Shown piece by piece: positions 34,501-46,099 of a stretch of 64,000 nucleotides of DNA. This DNA is from Dama dama (taxonomy: Eukaryota; Chordata; Mammalia; Artiodactyla; Cervidae). Every line of letters begins with the position of its first letter. The first letter of the stretch is position 1. The stretch lies in NCBI RefSeq assembly GCF_033118175.1, contig NC_083681.1, forward strand, positions 16,200,001 to 16,264,000, given 5' to 3'. The position numbers and the translations under genes were made by a program. The notes below the pieces were generated by a model, which saw only the letters and a list, made by a program, of their open reading frames with translations, did not search any database and had not been told where the DNA came from.

Positions 34501-35907
34501 CTCAAGACCAGCTAAAAATGCCCTGTGTCTATGCCTCTATGAAACTCTATCCTCTTTAAACTATGTAGTATAATTATCTGTGAAAGACCTATATTCTGAC
34601 AAATATAGAATACGGATGAAGGAAACTGAAGATGATATAAAGTGAAAAGATATACTGTGCTCTTGGATTGGAAGAATGTATGTTATTAAAATGGCCATAC
34701 TACTCAAAGCTATCTACAGATTTAATGCAATCCCTATCAAATACCCCTTAAATTTTTCAAAGAACTAGAGCAAATTATCCTAAGTTTTAGATGGAATTAC
34801 AAAAGATCCAGAATTACCAAAGTGATCTTGAGGAAAAAAGTTCAAAGCTAAAAGTATCATCCACATTTCAGATTGTACTACAAGGCTACAGTAATCAAAA
34901 CAGCACCAAATATGCACAAAAACAGACACATAAATTAATGGAATAGAATAGAGAGCTGAGAATTAAACCCAGGCATCTATGGTTAATTAATCTATGACAA
35001 ATGAGACAAGAGTACATAATGGAGAAAAGACAGTCTCTTCAGTAAGTGATACCAGTAAAACTGGATAGCTACATGTAAAAGATTGGGAGTAGAACATTTC
35101 TACACACCATATACAAGAATAAAGTCAAAATGGATTAAAGACTTAAATGTAAGACCTTAAATCATAACATTCCTAGAAGAGAACATAGAACACTCTTTGA
35201 CATAAATCAAAGCATTATTTTTGTGGATCTGTCTCCTAAGGCAAAAGAAATAAAAGCAAAAATAAACAAATGGACCTAATTAAATTTAAAAGCTTTTGCA
35301 CAGCAAAATAAACCATCAACAGAACAAAAAGACAATCTACAGAATGGGAGAAAGTATTTGCAAGTGATACAACAGACAGGGGATTAATATTAAAAGTATA
35401 TTAACAGTCATAAAACTTGATATCAAAAAACAAGCAATCACAATAAAAAAATGGGCAGCTATGTTCCCCAGAAAGACATACAGGAGGCTAACAGGCAGAT
35501 GAGAAAATACCCAATATCACTAATAATCATATAAATGCAAATCAAAACTATAATGAGATGTCACCCCATTCCTGTTAGGATGGCTATTATCAAAGAGTTC
35601 ATAAATAACAAATGTTGATGAAGATGTGGAGAAAAGGGAATCCTCCTACCCTGTTGGTGGGAATGTAAACTGATACAACCACAGTGGAAAACATGGAGGT
35701 TCCTCAAAAAACTAAAAATAAAGCTGTCATTTGACCTAAAATCCAGGATATATATTCAAAGGAAGGAAAGTACTAATTTGAAATGATACACATATCCCCA
35801 TTTTCATAGCAGCACTAATTACAATAGCCAAGACTTGGAAGCAACCCAAGTATCCATCTACAGATGAATGGATAAAAAAGTTGTAACAGGTAATACAGTG
35901 AACTATT

Positions 35908-36122
35908 GTTGCTGCTGCTGTTTAGTCACTCAGTCATGTCCAACTCTTTGCAACCCTGTGGACTGTAGCCTGCCAGGCTCCTCTGTCCATGGAATTTCCC
36001 AGGCAAAAATACTGAAGAAGTTTGCCATTTCCTTCTGCAAGGGATTGACAGGCCCAGGGATCAAACCCGAGTCTCCTGCATTGGCAGGCAGTTTCTTTAC
36101 CACTGAGCCACCAGGGAAGCCC
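35908..36122 (-). mobile_element. Bov-tA SINE, antisense
   Basis: GTTGCTGCTGCTGTTTAGTC tail at the left, AGGCAGTTTCTTTACCACTG and GCCACCAGGGAAGCCC head at the right. It is inserted in the L1 3' UTR. No clear duplication is visible. Confidence 0.93.
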
Positions 36123-36503
36123 AAACCACCATAAAAAAGAATGAAATTCTGCCATTTGTAGCAATGTGGATGAAACTACAGAACACTATTCTTAGTGAAA
36201 TAAGTTAGAACAAAAAATACAAATGCTCTATGACAATCACTTATATGTGGAATCTAAAAAATGAAACAAATGAAAGTATATAGCAAAACAGAAACAGACT
36301 CACAGATATAGAAAACAAATGAGTGGTGCCCAGAAGGGAGGAGGGGCAAGATAGGGGTATGGGATTAGGAGGTACAGTCTACTATGTATAAAATAGACAC
36401 AAAGATTATACAGCACGGGGAGTTATAGCCACTATTTTATAATAACTTTAAATAGAGTATAATCTATAAAAATGCTGAGTCACTATGCCATATCCCTAAA
36501 ACT

Positions 36504-36782
36504 GCTACTGCTACTGCTGCTAAGTCACCTCAGTCATGTCTGACTCTGTGCAAACCCTTAGACGGCAGCCCACCAGACTCCCCCATCCCTGAGATTCTCC
36601 AGGCAAGAACACTGGAGTGGGTTGCCATTTCCTTCTCCAATGCATGAAAGTGAAAAGCGAGAGTGAAGTCGCTCAGTCGTGTCCAACTCTTAGCGACCCC
36701 ATGGACTGCAGCCTACCAGGCTCCTTCGTCCATGGGATTTTCCAGGCAAGAGGACTGGAGTGGGGTGCTATTGCCTTCTCCG
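36504..36782 (-). mobile_element. BOV-A2 dimeric SINE, antisense
   Basis: GCTACTGCTACTGCTGCTAAG tail at the left and two BovA monomers (first near 36525-36640, second near 36670-36782) separated by an AAGTGAAAAGCGAGAGTG linker. A perfect 12-base target-site duplication, ATCCCTAAAACT, lies at 36492-36503 and 36783-36794. Confidence 0.95.
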
Positions 36783-36815
36783 ATCCCTAAAACTAGTATA
36801 ACGTAAATCCACTAC

Positions 36816-37032
36816 GTGTGTGTGCATGTGTGCTAAGTCACTTCAGTTGTGTCCCACTCTATGTTCCCATGAACTGTAGCCTGCCAGGCTCCTCTGTCCA
36901 TGGAATTCTCCAGGCAAGAATCCTGGAGTGGGTTGCCATATCCTTCTCCAGGGGATCTTCCCAGCCCTGGGATCAAACCCAAATCTCTCACATTGCAGGC
37001 AGATTCTTTACTGTTTGAGATACCTGGGAAGT
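36816..37032 (-). mobile_element. Bov-tA SINE, antisense
   Basis: TGTGCTAAGTCACTTCAG tail, CATGGAATTCTCCAGGCAAG body, CAGGCAGATTCTTTACTG head. Eight-base flanks TCCACTAC (36808-36815) and TCCACGAC (37033-37040) differ at one base. It lies near the very end of the L1. Confidence 0.91.
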
Positions 37033-37093
37033 TCCACGACTCTCCTTAGATTAAAAAAAAAAAACAAAAAAAACCCCTGTAGTATAATTGTCT

Positions 37094-37172
37094 ATTCACC
37101 TTGGTGAGTGCTTCTTGAGGATGAGGGTGGTCCCTAGCATCAAGAACATTAGCTTGCATAGTAGGTACCCAA
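37094..37172 (+). mobile_element. L2 LINE 3' scrap, sense
   Basis: GTGCTTCTTGAGGATGAGGG, then CATAGTAGGTACCCAATATA, an L2-like end. Sequence just left of the L1 (34501-34579) may be the other half of the same L2. Confidence 0.38.
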
Positions 37173-37199
37173 TATATTATTATTTTTTCTTTTTCTTAC

Positions 37200-37345
37200 C
37201 CTGACATATATATGCATGTAAATGCATTACATATATATATATATACATACAATATATTAATATATAAATAATAATAAATAAATTAATAATAATAATTAAG
37301 TTTGGATTAATGATATATATATATGTAGAGAGAGAGAGTGATCTA
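37200..37345. repeat. AT-rich simple repeat cluster
   Basis: Several TA, ATA/AATA and GA runs, including TA tracts near 37203, 37230 and 37312. Confidence 0.92.
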
Positions 37346-37920
37346 TCTATTTTTTCTCTACGGTTAGAGTGTGGATGAAGATTTTTAAACATGTTCCTTT
37401 GTTGTTGTGGTTCTGGTCTCACTAGATTGAGTTTGGGTCTTCTGACTTCTACCATGTCCTATAGGACTATAGGCTTGGTCTGTTTGTGAATATTTCTATG
37501 AGGGGCATCCACCAAAATAAAAAAAAAAACAAAAAACAGGCCCAGAGTAGTTAGTTCCTCTGGAAATGTATGTGGATTTGAAACCAAAGGGGATAATTGC
37601 TCTGCAGGAACATGTTTTGAGTTTTGCCTCTCCCAGAACCTTTGAAAAATAGAACATAATGTGTAGCCAAACCTCAAACACCCCTGGGTTTGCACATCTC
37701 TAATAATCCCATCCAGATACATTTACTTTCATATAATAGATTTCTGGGTCCAAGGTTTTTCCAGTATGAAAAACAACTCCTAGAGAGAATTGGTCTTCTG
37801 AGAGCAGCAGCCTGCCTGATTCTCCCACAGCTGCAAAGTTACCCCAGAAATTTCAGACCTGACTCTCAACCTTCCTGTTTCAAAAATAATCACTTTACTT
37901 AAATGTGCGAAGAGTTTAAC
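37346..37920. other. No recognised feature
   Basis: Unique sequence with featureless frames on both strands (for example 37459-37722, minus). Confidence 0.5.
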
Positions 37921-38085
37921 ACTGAAAAGAGTTGGGATCCAAGCCAGGCTTGAATCTCAGCTCTGTCTCTCACCAGCCATGTGACTGTCAGCAAGTTACT
38001 TAATCTTTCTGAGCCCGTTACCATATAAGCAAAAGGAAGGAATACTAGTGTTTGCTTATAGGGTGGTTGCAAGTAATGACTTGTT
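37921..38085 (+). mobile_element. MIR SINE remnant, sense
   Basis: CAGGCTTGAATCTCAGCTCTG, CAGCCATGTGACTGTCAGC, AAGTTACTTAATCTTTCTGAG and GGGTGGTTGCAAGTAATGAC follow the MIR in order. Confidence 0.62.
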
Positions 38086-38808
38086 GGTACTATTCTTCCC
38101 TTCCCTTCTCCACTTTTTCAATAAAAAATTATCCAACTGGAGGGACCAAAATCTCCTCTAGACTGTCTGACTCTGTTCAGAGATACTGGATTGGTCACAG
38201 TCACCCTGGAAACCTATTATCTTGCCTCTTTTCTTGAGAGAAAAGTGCCTGGCATAAAGTGTGAGGGAATCAATATCACAAAGGCGTATATGTATATATA
38301 TATATATATATTCCAGTTTATTTTTCTTTAGTTCATGACCTGCCCCATTTTTCTGTGATTTCTACTCTTAAGCTGTCAAGGGCAGACTTCTTTTGTTACA
38401 TGACTGTATTTTCTGAACTACAAATAAGAATTCATGGGTTCACAAATACAAATGTTCTTAAGGGGGCAACATGACTCAGTATTTTAAATAGAGACTGCCT
38501 TTAAAAAATGTAGGACATATGGTGACCATACCCATAATTCTCAAAGCCAGATGCTGACTGGCTCCAAGAGAAGAAAAACAAAACAGTCAGAAATCTCTTC
38601 TATTTGCCAAAACAAATCTTGTGTCTCTCCCAATGTTATTCCTGTAGATATCTTTGTTTGAATTGGGCCTGTTCACCAGTTCCATTTCTGGTACCATCTC
38701 TGGTGATGGGGGAAAGAAAACACCTTCATATCCACTCATGTTAGCAAGGAATATGTTTTTGGATGGATTTTAGAAGCAAAGAAAATTAGAAAATTGATTT
38801 GTGTGTAT
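38086..38808. other. Unique sequence with a short TA repeat
   Basis: (TA)n at about 38287-38311. Otherwise nothing recognised. Confidence 0.5.
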
Positions 38809-38820
38809 ACAAAGCTAGTG

Positions 38821-40287
38821 GAGGTGATGGAATTCTAGTTGAGCTCTTTCAAATCCTAAAAGATGATGCTGTTAAGGTGCTGCACTCAATTTGCCAGTAA
38901 ATTTGGAAAACTCAGCAGTGGCCACAGGACTGGAAAAGGTCAGTTTTCATTCCAATCCCAAAGAAAGGCAATGCCAAATAGGCTCAAACTACTGCATGAC
39001 TGCACTCATCTCACATGCTAGCAAAGCAATGCTCTAAATTCTCCAAGCCAGGCTTCAGTAGTACATGAACTGTGAACTTCCAGATGTTCAACCTGGATTT
39101 AGAAAAGGCAGAGGAAGCAGAGATCAAATTGCCAACATCCGTTGGATCATTGAAAAAGCAAGAGAGTTCCAGAAAAACATCTACTTCTGCTTTATTGACT
39201 ATGCCAAAGCCTTTGACTGTGTGGATCACAATAAACTGTGGGAAATTATTCAAGCAATGGGAACCCCAGACCACCTGACCTGTCTCCTGAGAAATCTGTA
39301 TTCAGGTCAAGAAGCAACAGTTAGAATTGGACATGGAACAACAGACTGGTTCCAAATCAGGGAAGGAGTACGTCAAGGCTGTATATTGTCACCCTGCTTA
39401 TTTAACTTATATGCAGAGTACATCATGAGAAACGCTGGTCTGGGTAAAGCACAAGCTGGAATCAAGATTGCCGGGAGAAATACCAGTAACCTCAGATATG
39501 CAGATGACACCACCCTTATGGCAGAAAGTGAAGAAGAACTAAAGAGTCTCTTGATGAAAGTGAAAAAGGAGAGTGAAAAAGTTGGCTTAAAACTCAACAC
39601 TCACAAAACTAAGATCATTGCATCTGGCCCTATCACTTCATGGCAAATAGATGGGGAAACAATGGAAACAGTGACAGACTTTATTTTGGGGGGCTCCAAA
39701 AGGACTGCAGATGGTGACTGCAACCATGAAATTAAAAGACACTTGCTCCTTGGAAGAAAAGCTATGACAAACCCAGGCAGCATATTTAAAAGGCAGAGAC
39801 ACTACTTTGTCAACAAAGGTCTGTATAGTCAATGCTATGGTTTTTCCAGTAGTCATGTATAGATGTGAGAGTTGGACTATAAAGAAAACTGAGCACTGAA
39901 GAATTGATGCTTTTGAACTGTGATTTGGAGAAGACCCTTGAGAGTCCCTTGTGCTGCAAGGAGATCCAACCAGTCCATCCTAAAGGAAATCAGTCGTGAA
40001 TATTCATTGGAAGGACTGATGCTGAAGCTGAAACTCTAATACTTTGGCCACCTGATGCAAAGAGCTGACTCATTTGAAAAGACCCTGATGCTGGGAAAGA
40101 TTGAAGGCGAGAGGAGAAGGGGACGACAGAGGATGAGATGGTTGGATGGCATCACCAACTCGATGGCCATGAGTTCGAATAAGCTCTGGGTGTTGGTGAT
40201 GGACAGGGAATCCTAGCGTGCTGCAGTCCATGGGGTTGCAAAGAGTCGGACATGACTTAGAGACTAAATCACCATCAAGTAGTGGGA
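38821..40287 (+). mobile_element. BovB LINE, 5'-truncated, with most of the reverse transcriptase
   Basis: Starts in the finger region of the reverse transcriptase and runs to the 3' end, about 1.47 kb. Twelve-base flanks ACAAAGCTAGTG (38809-38820) and ACAAAGCTGGTG (40288-40299) differ by one base. Because BovB itself has AACAAAGCTAGTGG at this point, the match may be partly microhomology rather than duplication. It is the least-decayed BovB reverse-transcriptase stretch in the window. Confidence 0.92.
39065..39862 (+). pseudogene. BovB reverse-transcriptase fragment, 265 codons open
   Basis: In an intact BovB this domain copies element RNA at a nicked chromosomal site. Visible motifs, by residue of this frame, are motif A FIDYAKAFDCVDH at about 43-55, motif B GVRQGCILSPCLFN at 101-114, and the catalytic YADD at 145-148, followed by the thumb region (KSLLMKVKKESEKVGLKLN). 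The N-terminal fingers, upstream of 39065, are in other frames, and the frame is lost near codon 245 where the usual ILKSRDITLP sequence is replaced by frameshifted residues. It lacks the endonuclease entirely. Confidence 0.9.
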
Positions 40288-40299
40288 ACAAAGCTGGTG

Positions 40300-42771
40300 A
40301 GTACAGAGGAGAGTTTAAGAAGTGGAATTAAGTTAGAAAAAGGAACATCAGAAGTTGAGTCTCAGCACTGTGTAGGGCTAGATTTTGTAATTTTAAATCA
40401 TCTTTATTTCGACCAAAAATATTTATTAGAAAAGGCTTCAAATTACAGAGTAGAATGAAGAAGCAGAAAAAATTGGTGTCAAAAGGGTAAATGTCAGAGA
40501 ATAAAGTCATTTTGATTTTGGTTGAAGAAACAGGATACTTCTTTTAAGTGATTCTGCTGTGAGAAAAAGAGAAAAGCATTTTAAGTTATCATCTTAAATA
40601 TTTTCCAGTTGAGATTATCAAGCTATTTCATCCACCCTTCTCATTTACCTCCTACAACATTTAGCTGCCCAAATACATTTGACTTGATGTGGAAAAAGCA
40701 TGGGGGAAACACTAACATTCCCTGTGTTCATTTTGACCTTAAGGTTCTCAATTTTTATTTTCTGAATGAATTTCCACTAATCCCAGTGATAGAACTCTAA
40801 ATATTTGTGCTTATGAGAGTCAATATGGAATATACAGAAAAATCAAAAGATCAAAATAAAATTTCCTGTAGTCCTACTATTCTGATATTGTTAACATTTT
40901 GACATATTTCTAATTTATTTTTCTATTTTTTATTTTAAAGATGAGATTATAAAAATACTCTCATTTTACTCAAAGTATATCTTAAGCATTTGCCCATGTC
41001 ATTAGTGTTTGAGGACATATATTTTAATCACAGTCTAAATGTGTATCTACATATTGTAGTGTATTTAAGCCATTCTCTGTTGTTGGATATTTAGATTGAT
41101 ATCAGGTTTCCACCATTACAAATATGGTGTCCATTTTTGTACATGATCATTCCATGGCCCATAGATCTGTTCAGTGTGTCTCAGCATTTTTTCTTTCATA
41201 GACATGATTGATAGTATTCACGCTTGAGACTTTTCCTACAGTCGTGTTTTAGACTTACCTAAGGTTATATCCAATTTCTTGTGTTTTAGTTAAATGTAAT
41301 ACCTATACATTTTTCTTTCCCTCCATGCAGAAGGGTTGTGATGAGTAAAAAGTGATGTAAGGGATTTCCATGAGTCTACTATATTTTGTAAATAAACACT
41401 GTATGAATTTCAGTACTGTATGACTAGTGATAATTTATTTCAAACATATCCTATAGCTGATTGTGCCACCTAACTGGAAAAGCACTGTTTAGCTGACCTA
41501 AGCAAGCACTCTTGTACTCCTGAGTGGCTTGAGCATACATTCACATTGAAGACAATAGCTAGGATTTCTGCCCTTAGAAATAAATGCACTAGTATTTATT
41601 TACATAGTATTACATAGTAGTAAATTACAAGCTGTAGACAGAATTAGATCTTCATGTGAGAAGGGAGAAGCTTAGGCTTTGAAGGGCTGAATAAGCATAA
41701 ATGGATACTTCTTGGGTGCCTCCCCATCCCACTCAGTCCAAAGGTTCTGATGAAACTTTCCTGAGGGTTAGCCCCTCCCCATGCCCCCAACTCTGAATCA
41801 TTGCTTCAGAGAGAGCATAACTAAGCCTTTTTGTTCTCTTGGGACAACATCTGTGGTCTGAAATCCTAGCTAATTCAGCTGCCTATTTCTTCATCTTTGA
41901 GTATGGTAAGGTCAAGATGATTCTTTTTTTTTTTTAGGTTGGGAGATGCATGAACGGTTTACCAGAACTGAAAAGCACATGGGTTGAGGCATGTGGGTGG
42001 TAACTTGATATTATCTCCTCCAGGGGCAGTGTTCTACCTGAAACATTTGTAGGATGTGACCTTTTCACAGCTGAGAAGGGCAAGCCATCTAGGTTTGGTA
42101 TTGACAGAGTGGCCCAACTTGATGGGTCTGAATGTTGTGTCTCAGAATAATCTAATCATAGGTAAAAGACATTTACTTACTGGAAGAATTTTAGTGCTGT
42201 ATTAGTTGACCTTTTTGTCTGCAAGGAAAGCACTAAAACTAGAACTAGTTTTCTTTTTTCTTTAAGGGAATTAATTTTGTTCATTACAACAAAGAAATTG
42301 TTTAACAACCAAATTATGGGAAGAATTTCTTTTCGGGTAAAGAAACAAGAAACTCTCTCTCCTTGCCCCCCGCCCCCCTCTCTTTCCAAATCTGGCCTGG
42401 TCTTCTTCCCTCATAGGAAATTCATTCTGTGTCACTGCAAATTAGTTTTGTCCACATTACTGAAAATGTGGGGTGGGGTGGGAGTGATAGCTCCAAGCTT
42501 TTTACAAATTTCTTTTAGTCTTACACTTTCTACCCCTTGGGAGGACCAACAGACTTTTCCACCACCTCAAGTCCAAAACTATACCAAAAGATTTCTTGGC
42601 TGGTTTGGGTCAGGTGAACAAAGAGGTGTCCTAAGAAAAACAGAGACATTAACAAGGAAAGTTTCTCCTAAAAAAAGTGCTTACTCCATTAGGCTGACTG
42701 AAAGCCTTCTGTTTCAGATGATTTACTGAAGAAGGGAGTGGAAAGGGGAGGGAGAAGACAAGGAAAGAGTA
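40300..42771. other. Mostly unassigned sequence
   Basis: The part 40830-41160 resembles an old LINE 3' end in antisense (GTTAACATTTTGACATATTT, TTGTTGGATATTTAGATTG). The rest includes a G/C-runs segment near 42360-42390 and a frame of 150 codons at 42277-42729 with no recognisable domain. No gene is supported. Confidence 0.45.
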
Positions 42772-42792
42772 TTGTGTGTGTGTGTGTGTGTG
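42772..42792. repeat. (TG)n microsatellite at a SINE tail
   Basis: About 21 bases of TG immediately left of an antisense Bov-tA, i.e. at the 3' tail of the SINE. Confidence 0.95.
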
Positions 42793-42984
42793 CACTCCGT
42801 CATGTCTGACTCTTCGCAACCCCAGGCTCCTCTGTCCACGGAATTTTCCAGCAAGAATACTGGAGTGGGTTGCCATTTCCTTCTCCAGGGGATCTTCCTG
42901 ACCCATGGTTCGAACCTGCATCTCCTGCGTCTCCTGCATTGGCAGGCACATTCTCTACCAGCTGAGCCACTAGGGGAAATCCCC
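42793..42984 (-). mobile_element. Bov-tA SINE, antisense
   Basis: ACTCCGTCATGTCTGACTC, TTTCCAGCAAGAATACTGG, GCAGGCACATTCTCTACCAG and GCTGAGCCACTAGGGG mark it in order. The TGTAGCCC part of the usual body is deleted near 42822. Confidence 0.92.
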
Positions 42985-43505
42985 TGAGTGTCACAGGACA
43001 CATACCCAAGTCGCCTATTTTTCCTGGTGCTCATGATTCTGTTTCTCCCCTCAATTCTCTGGCACTAAGGTTCACAAAGCAAGGCTGGAAGTCATCTTCT
43101 CCAGCTTAGGGAGCAGGAGCTGGGTGTTTTTTGCAGGGTGTCAATTTCCCTGGTGAGTTCTAGCTGTAAAACAGTAGAGCTGTGTGCTCTTTCCCACACC
43201 CTGGCATTCAGCTGCCTTCCTCTGCGGCCAGCTGAAAACTGTATGCTAATGGAAAATGCATATGGTAAACCCGGAAAAGCCACAACGTCAAAAGCAATAG
43301 GCAGTGGACCAGGCAAGTATGAGATAAGTCTCTACTGGCCTCTACCACCATTTCTACCTGAAGTTTCAACATGAGAAGTAGTTTTTGACAGGCATGATTT
43401 TTCCTTCAAAATTTCCCTGCCCAAGTCCACACAAAGGACAGGTAGTATGATATAGGTACATGGCCTTGAGCAGCTGACTTTGGATCTGTGCCTAAATTAC
43501 AAATG

Positions 43506-43511
<6 letters not shown>
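42985..43511. other. No recognised feature
   Basis: Unique sequence. Short frames on both strands (43092-43316 minus, 43138-43374 plus) overlap each other and show no domain. Confidence 0.5.

Positions 43512-43560
<49 letters not shown>
43512..43560. repeat. (TA)n microsatellite
   Basis: About 49 bases of uninterrupted TA, the longest pure dinucleotide tract in the window. Confidence 0.97.
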
Positions 43561-43562
<2 letters not shown>

Positions 43563-44753
43563 ATTGGAGATATCAAACTTAAAAGTCTAGATGCCAGGCA
43601 AGTTACATTAAAAAAATGTTGTAGAAAGGATGAAAGGAAAGATTATAATTTTCTTCTAGCAGGTTATTGTTATAGGGCTTACTACTATCCAAACATCTCT
43701 CTTTTTTTCTTTTAAGAGAACGTGTAAATCCAGCCTTTTCAAGAATGATTGAACATGGCCCACCCAAATGCATAAATGGACTGTTTTCAGGCCCTTTCAC
43801 TCTGTAGGACTGACTTTCAGCTCATTTTCCTGTTTTTGGAGATCTGGCCTTTAGACACCCTTTGGCATTGTATGTTTCTGTTCTTCATTTGGTGGCCAGA
43901 GAAGTCGTCTTGTTTTTTTGAGCAAGGCTACATCTTTTTATCTTTCACTTCTCATTTTACCTTGCTTGTCTGTCTTTGAGTGGGGAAGGAACTCACAGCA
44001 ACATTTTGACAAGAAACTGGCTCGTGCTCTTTCAATTGTACCATATACAATGGTTAGGATGCTTTATTCTGTTATAATTCAATCCATCTCAACTAAAAGG
44101 ATTGGATTTATTAAATTCCCTGCTGAAATTCACATAACATATGTCTACAGCACCATGAAAGGAAAAATCAAATTAGTTTGGTATATTTTTTCTTAGTAGA
44201 TTTATGCTGTTTTCAAGCAATTGGTACTTTCTTTGCTCAGTGCTATCCAAACATCTATTTAGCAATTTATTTTAGCATTTTGCTAGGAATGAATAGGCAA
44301 TCGCAGTGATATAGCTTTTCTGAGACATTTCTTTCTCCTCCTTTTCAAAGTTAGGACAGCATGTGCCTATAAGTTTTTGAAACCTTACTTATTCTCATAC
44401 TTATTAAAACTACAGCCCTGTATCAATGGCACAAAACTGGAGGAGAAGCCAAAGTATTTAAGAATAATATCCAAACTCAGAAGATCTTGACAAGTTACAG
44501 CAATGAACTCAGTTTCATGAAATACATATTAAGAAGTAGCAGCTATACTTAAGGAAACAAAACAACAAAACCCCCAAGAAATATGAGCAGAAATCAAAGA
44601 TTTTGGTTGACTGCCAACTCAGTGGGAGTCCTAAGGGTGATGTGGTTAACAAAGCCAGAAACAAAAAACAAGCAAAAGCAAAAACAGAAGAACACTAATT
44701 GAGAAGTAGTACAGTGTTCAGAAATGTGGGCGGCAGTGATATTTTTTCAAAAC
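43561..44753. other. Unique sequence, no recognised gene
   Basis: 1.2 kb of AT-rich sequence without a nameable repeat. Confidence 0.5.
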
Positions 44754-44760
44754 TGAAGCT

Positions 44761-45040
44761 TGGACTTCCCTGGTGGTGCAGGGGACCCGGGTTTGACCCC
44801 TGCCCCAGGAAGATTCTACCTGCCATGGAGCAGCTGCGCCCACGTGCCACAGCTACTGACCCCGACTGCAATTCCAGATGCCCCGTGTGCCTAGCGCCCG
44901 TGCTCTGCAACACGAGGAGCTGCTGCCGCGCGAAGCCTGTGCACCAAAAGGAAGAGTAGCCCTGCTCGCCGCAACTAGAGAAACCCACGCGTAGCAATGA
45001 AGACCCAACACAGCCAGAAATAAGGAGAAAGAAACAAATG
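44761..45040 (+). mobile_element. CHR-type (CHR-2-like) tRNA-Glu SINE
   Basis: GGACTTCCCTGGTGGTGCAG head, GCGCCCACGTGCCACAGCTAC, CTAGCGCCCGTGCTCTGC and CGCAACTAGAGAAACCCACG repeats, then GAAGACCCAACACAGCC and an A-rich tail. This is the older SINE shared by cetaceans, hippos and ruminants. A seven-base duplication, TGAAGCT, lies at 44754-44760 and 45041-45047. It is much more GC- and CpG-rich than its surroundings. Confidence 0.88.
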
Positions 45041-45047
45041 TGAAGCT

Positions 45048-45360
45048 CGGTAGAAGAGCACCTAGCTTAGTTGATAGAATTAAGTTTACCACTGGCTGGA
45101 ATTACAGAGTTTACCCATATTATAAAATATGTGAACAAAGTATCTTTAAGATCCTATATCTGCTGCCCCTCATAAACTGCACATAAAAACTAAGGAGAGT
45201 AGATTATATGAAGTCCCAAAGCAACTTAATTTCCAAATCAAGCCACCTTCTTCCCCATTCCTCTTCTTGAGTGTCCTCTCCCTCTCTGAAGGCACCTCAA
45301 CACCCAGGTGTCCTGCCAAACACACACATAGACACACACACACACATGATAATACTGTTT
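45048..45360. other. Unique sequence with a CA tract
   Basis: CA-rich tract at about 45320-45347. Nothing else recognised. Confidence 0.5.
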
Positions 45361-45665
45361 CCCTCCCTTTCTCAATGACTGTCAGTATCCAGTCTATAAC
45401 CAGACGTAGTCACATTCCAACCCCCACTGGTCCAGGGTAATTGTACCTTGCAGAGTTTTCCATCAGGCCTGTGCAGACCTGTATCTCAATGGCCATCACA
45501 CAGCATGCCCTGTTTCCTGTTTCTGTCCCACCCTCCACCTGTCCCTGCTCTTCCTGGTTCATAAGCATCTTGAGACCAAAGGCCCTGTTTTTTCCATCAG
45601 CCCAAATACTTGTCACACTGCTCAGCACTTAGTGCTTTCTCAATAAATATTTGTAGAGATAAATG
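45361..45665 (+). mobile_element. L2 LINE 3' remnant, sense
   Basis: AGCATCTTGAGACCAAAGGC followed by CAGCACTTAGTGCTTTCTC and AATAAATATTTGTAG is the characteristic L2 3' end. Confidence 0.5.
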
Positions 45666-45781
45666 CTTAGTTAAACCTGGAGGAGAGAAGTCACAAAACA
45701 CTCTGCAAGAAACCTGCAAATATTTCCAAGCAGACTGATCAAAGGGGTGTTAGACCACAGGGTGAGCCTGATAAACAGGGC

Positions 45782-46000
45782 AGTGCAGTGATGAAAAGTG
45801 CAGACTGTGGAGTCAACCGCCTATGTTCAAGTCCTACCTCCTCTGCTTAACAGCTGCAGAGCCTTGGACAAGTTATTCATCCTTCCATGCCTCACACGTA
45901 AAAGAACACCTATTTCACTGACTTGTTGTGAGAACTGAACAAGTCAAAGCAAGTAGCACATGTCAAAGAACACCTGGTGTGAGTAAGGCTTCAGTACACA
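45782..46000 (+). mobile_element. MIR SINE remnant, sense
   Basis: AGTGCAGACTGTGGAGTCAAC, TTCAAGTCCTACCTCCTC, GGACAAGTTATTCATCCTTCC and GACTTGTTGTGAGAACTGAAC cover most of a MIR in order. Confidence 0.66.
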
Positions 46001-46099
46001 CTAACCATGGCACTTACCATGAGTCTTCATTTACATCTCAGCCTGTAACAGTCATGTTCAGTGGTCATCCATCTCAAAGCAGGCTCTAAAGCAAGGTTT

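Larger units (their letters stand above)
34580..37077 (+). mobile_element. 5'-truncated L1 LINE with clear target-site duplication
   Basis: Starts in the C-terminal third of ORF2 (GTGAAAGACCTATATTCTGAC), continues through GGCTACAGTAATCAAAACAGC and GTGGGAATGTAAACTGATAC into the 3' UTR, and ends in an A-rich tail (37052-37073). A 16-base target-site duplication with one mismatch lies at 34564-34579 and 37078-37093. Three SINEs interrupt it (35908-36122, 36504-36782, 36816-37032). ORF2 is broken throughout. Confidence 0.94.

Noticed and set aside
42277..42729. 150-codon plus-strand open frame
   Set aside because: Pyrimidine-rich sequence with few stops, no domain and no homology that I recognise.
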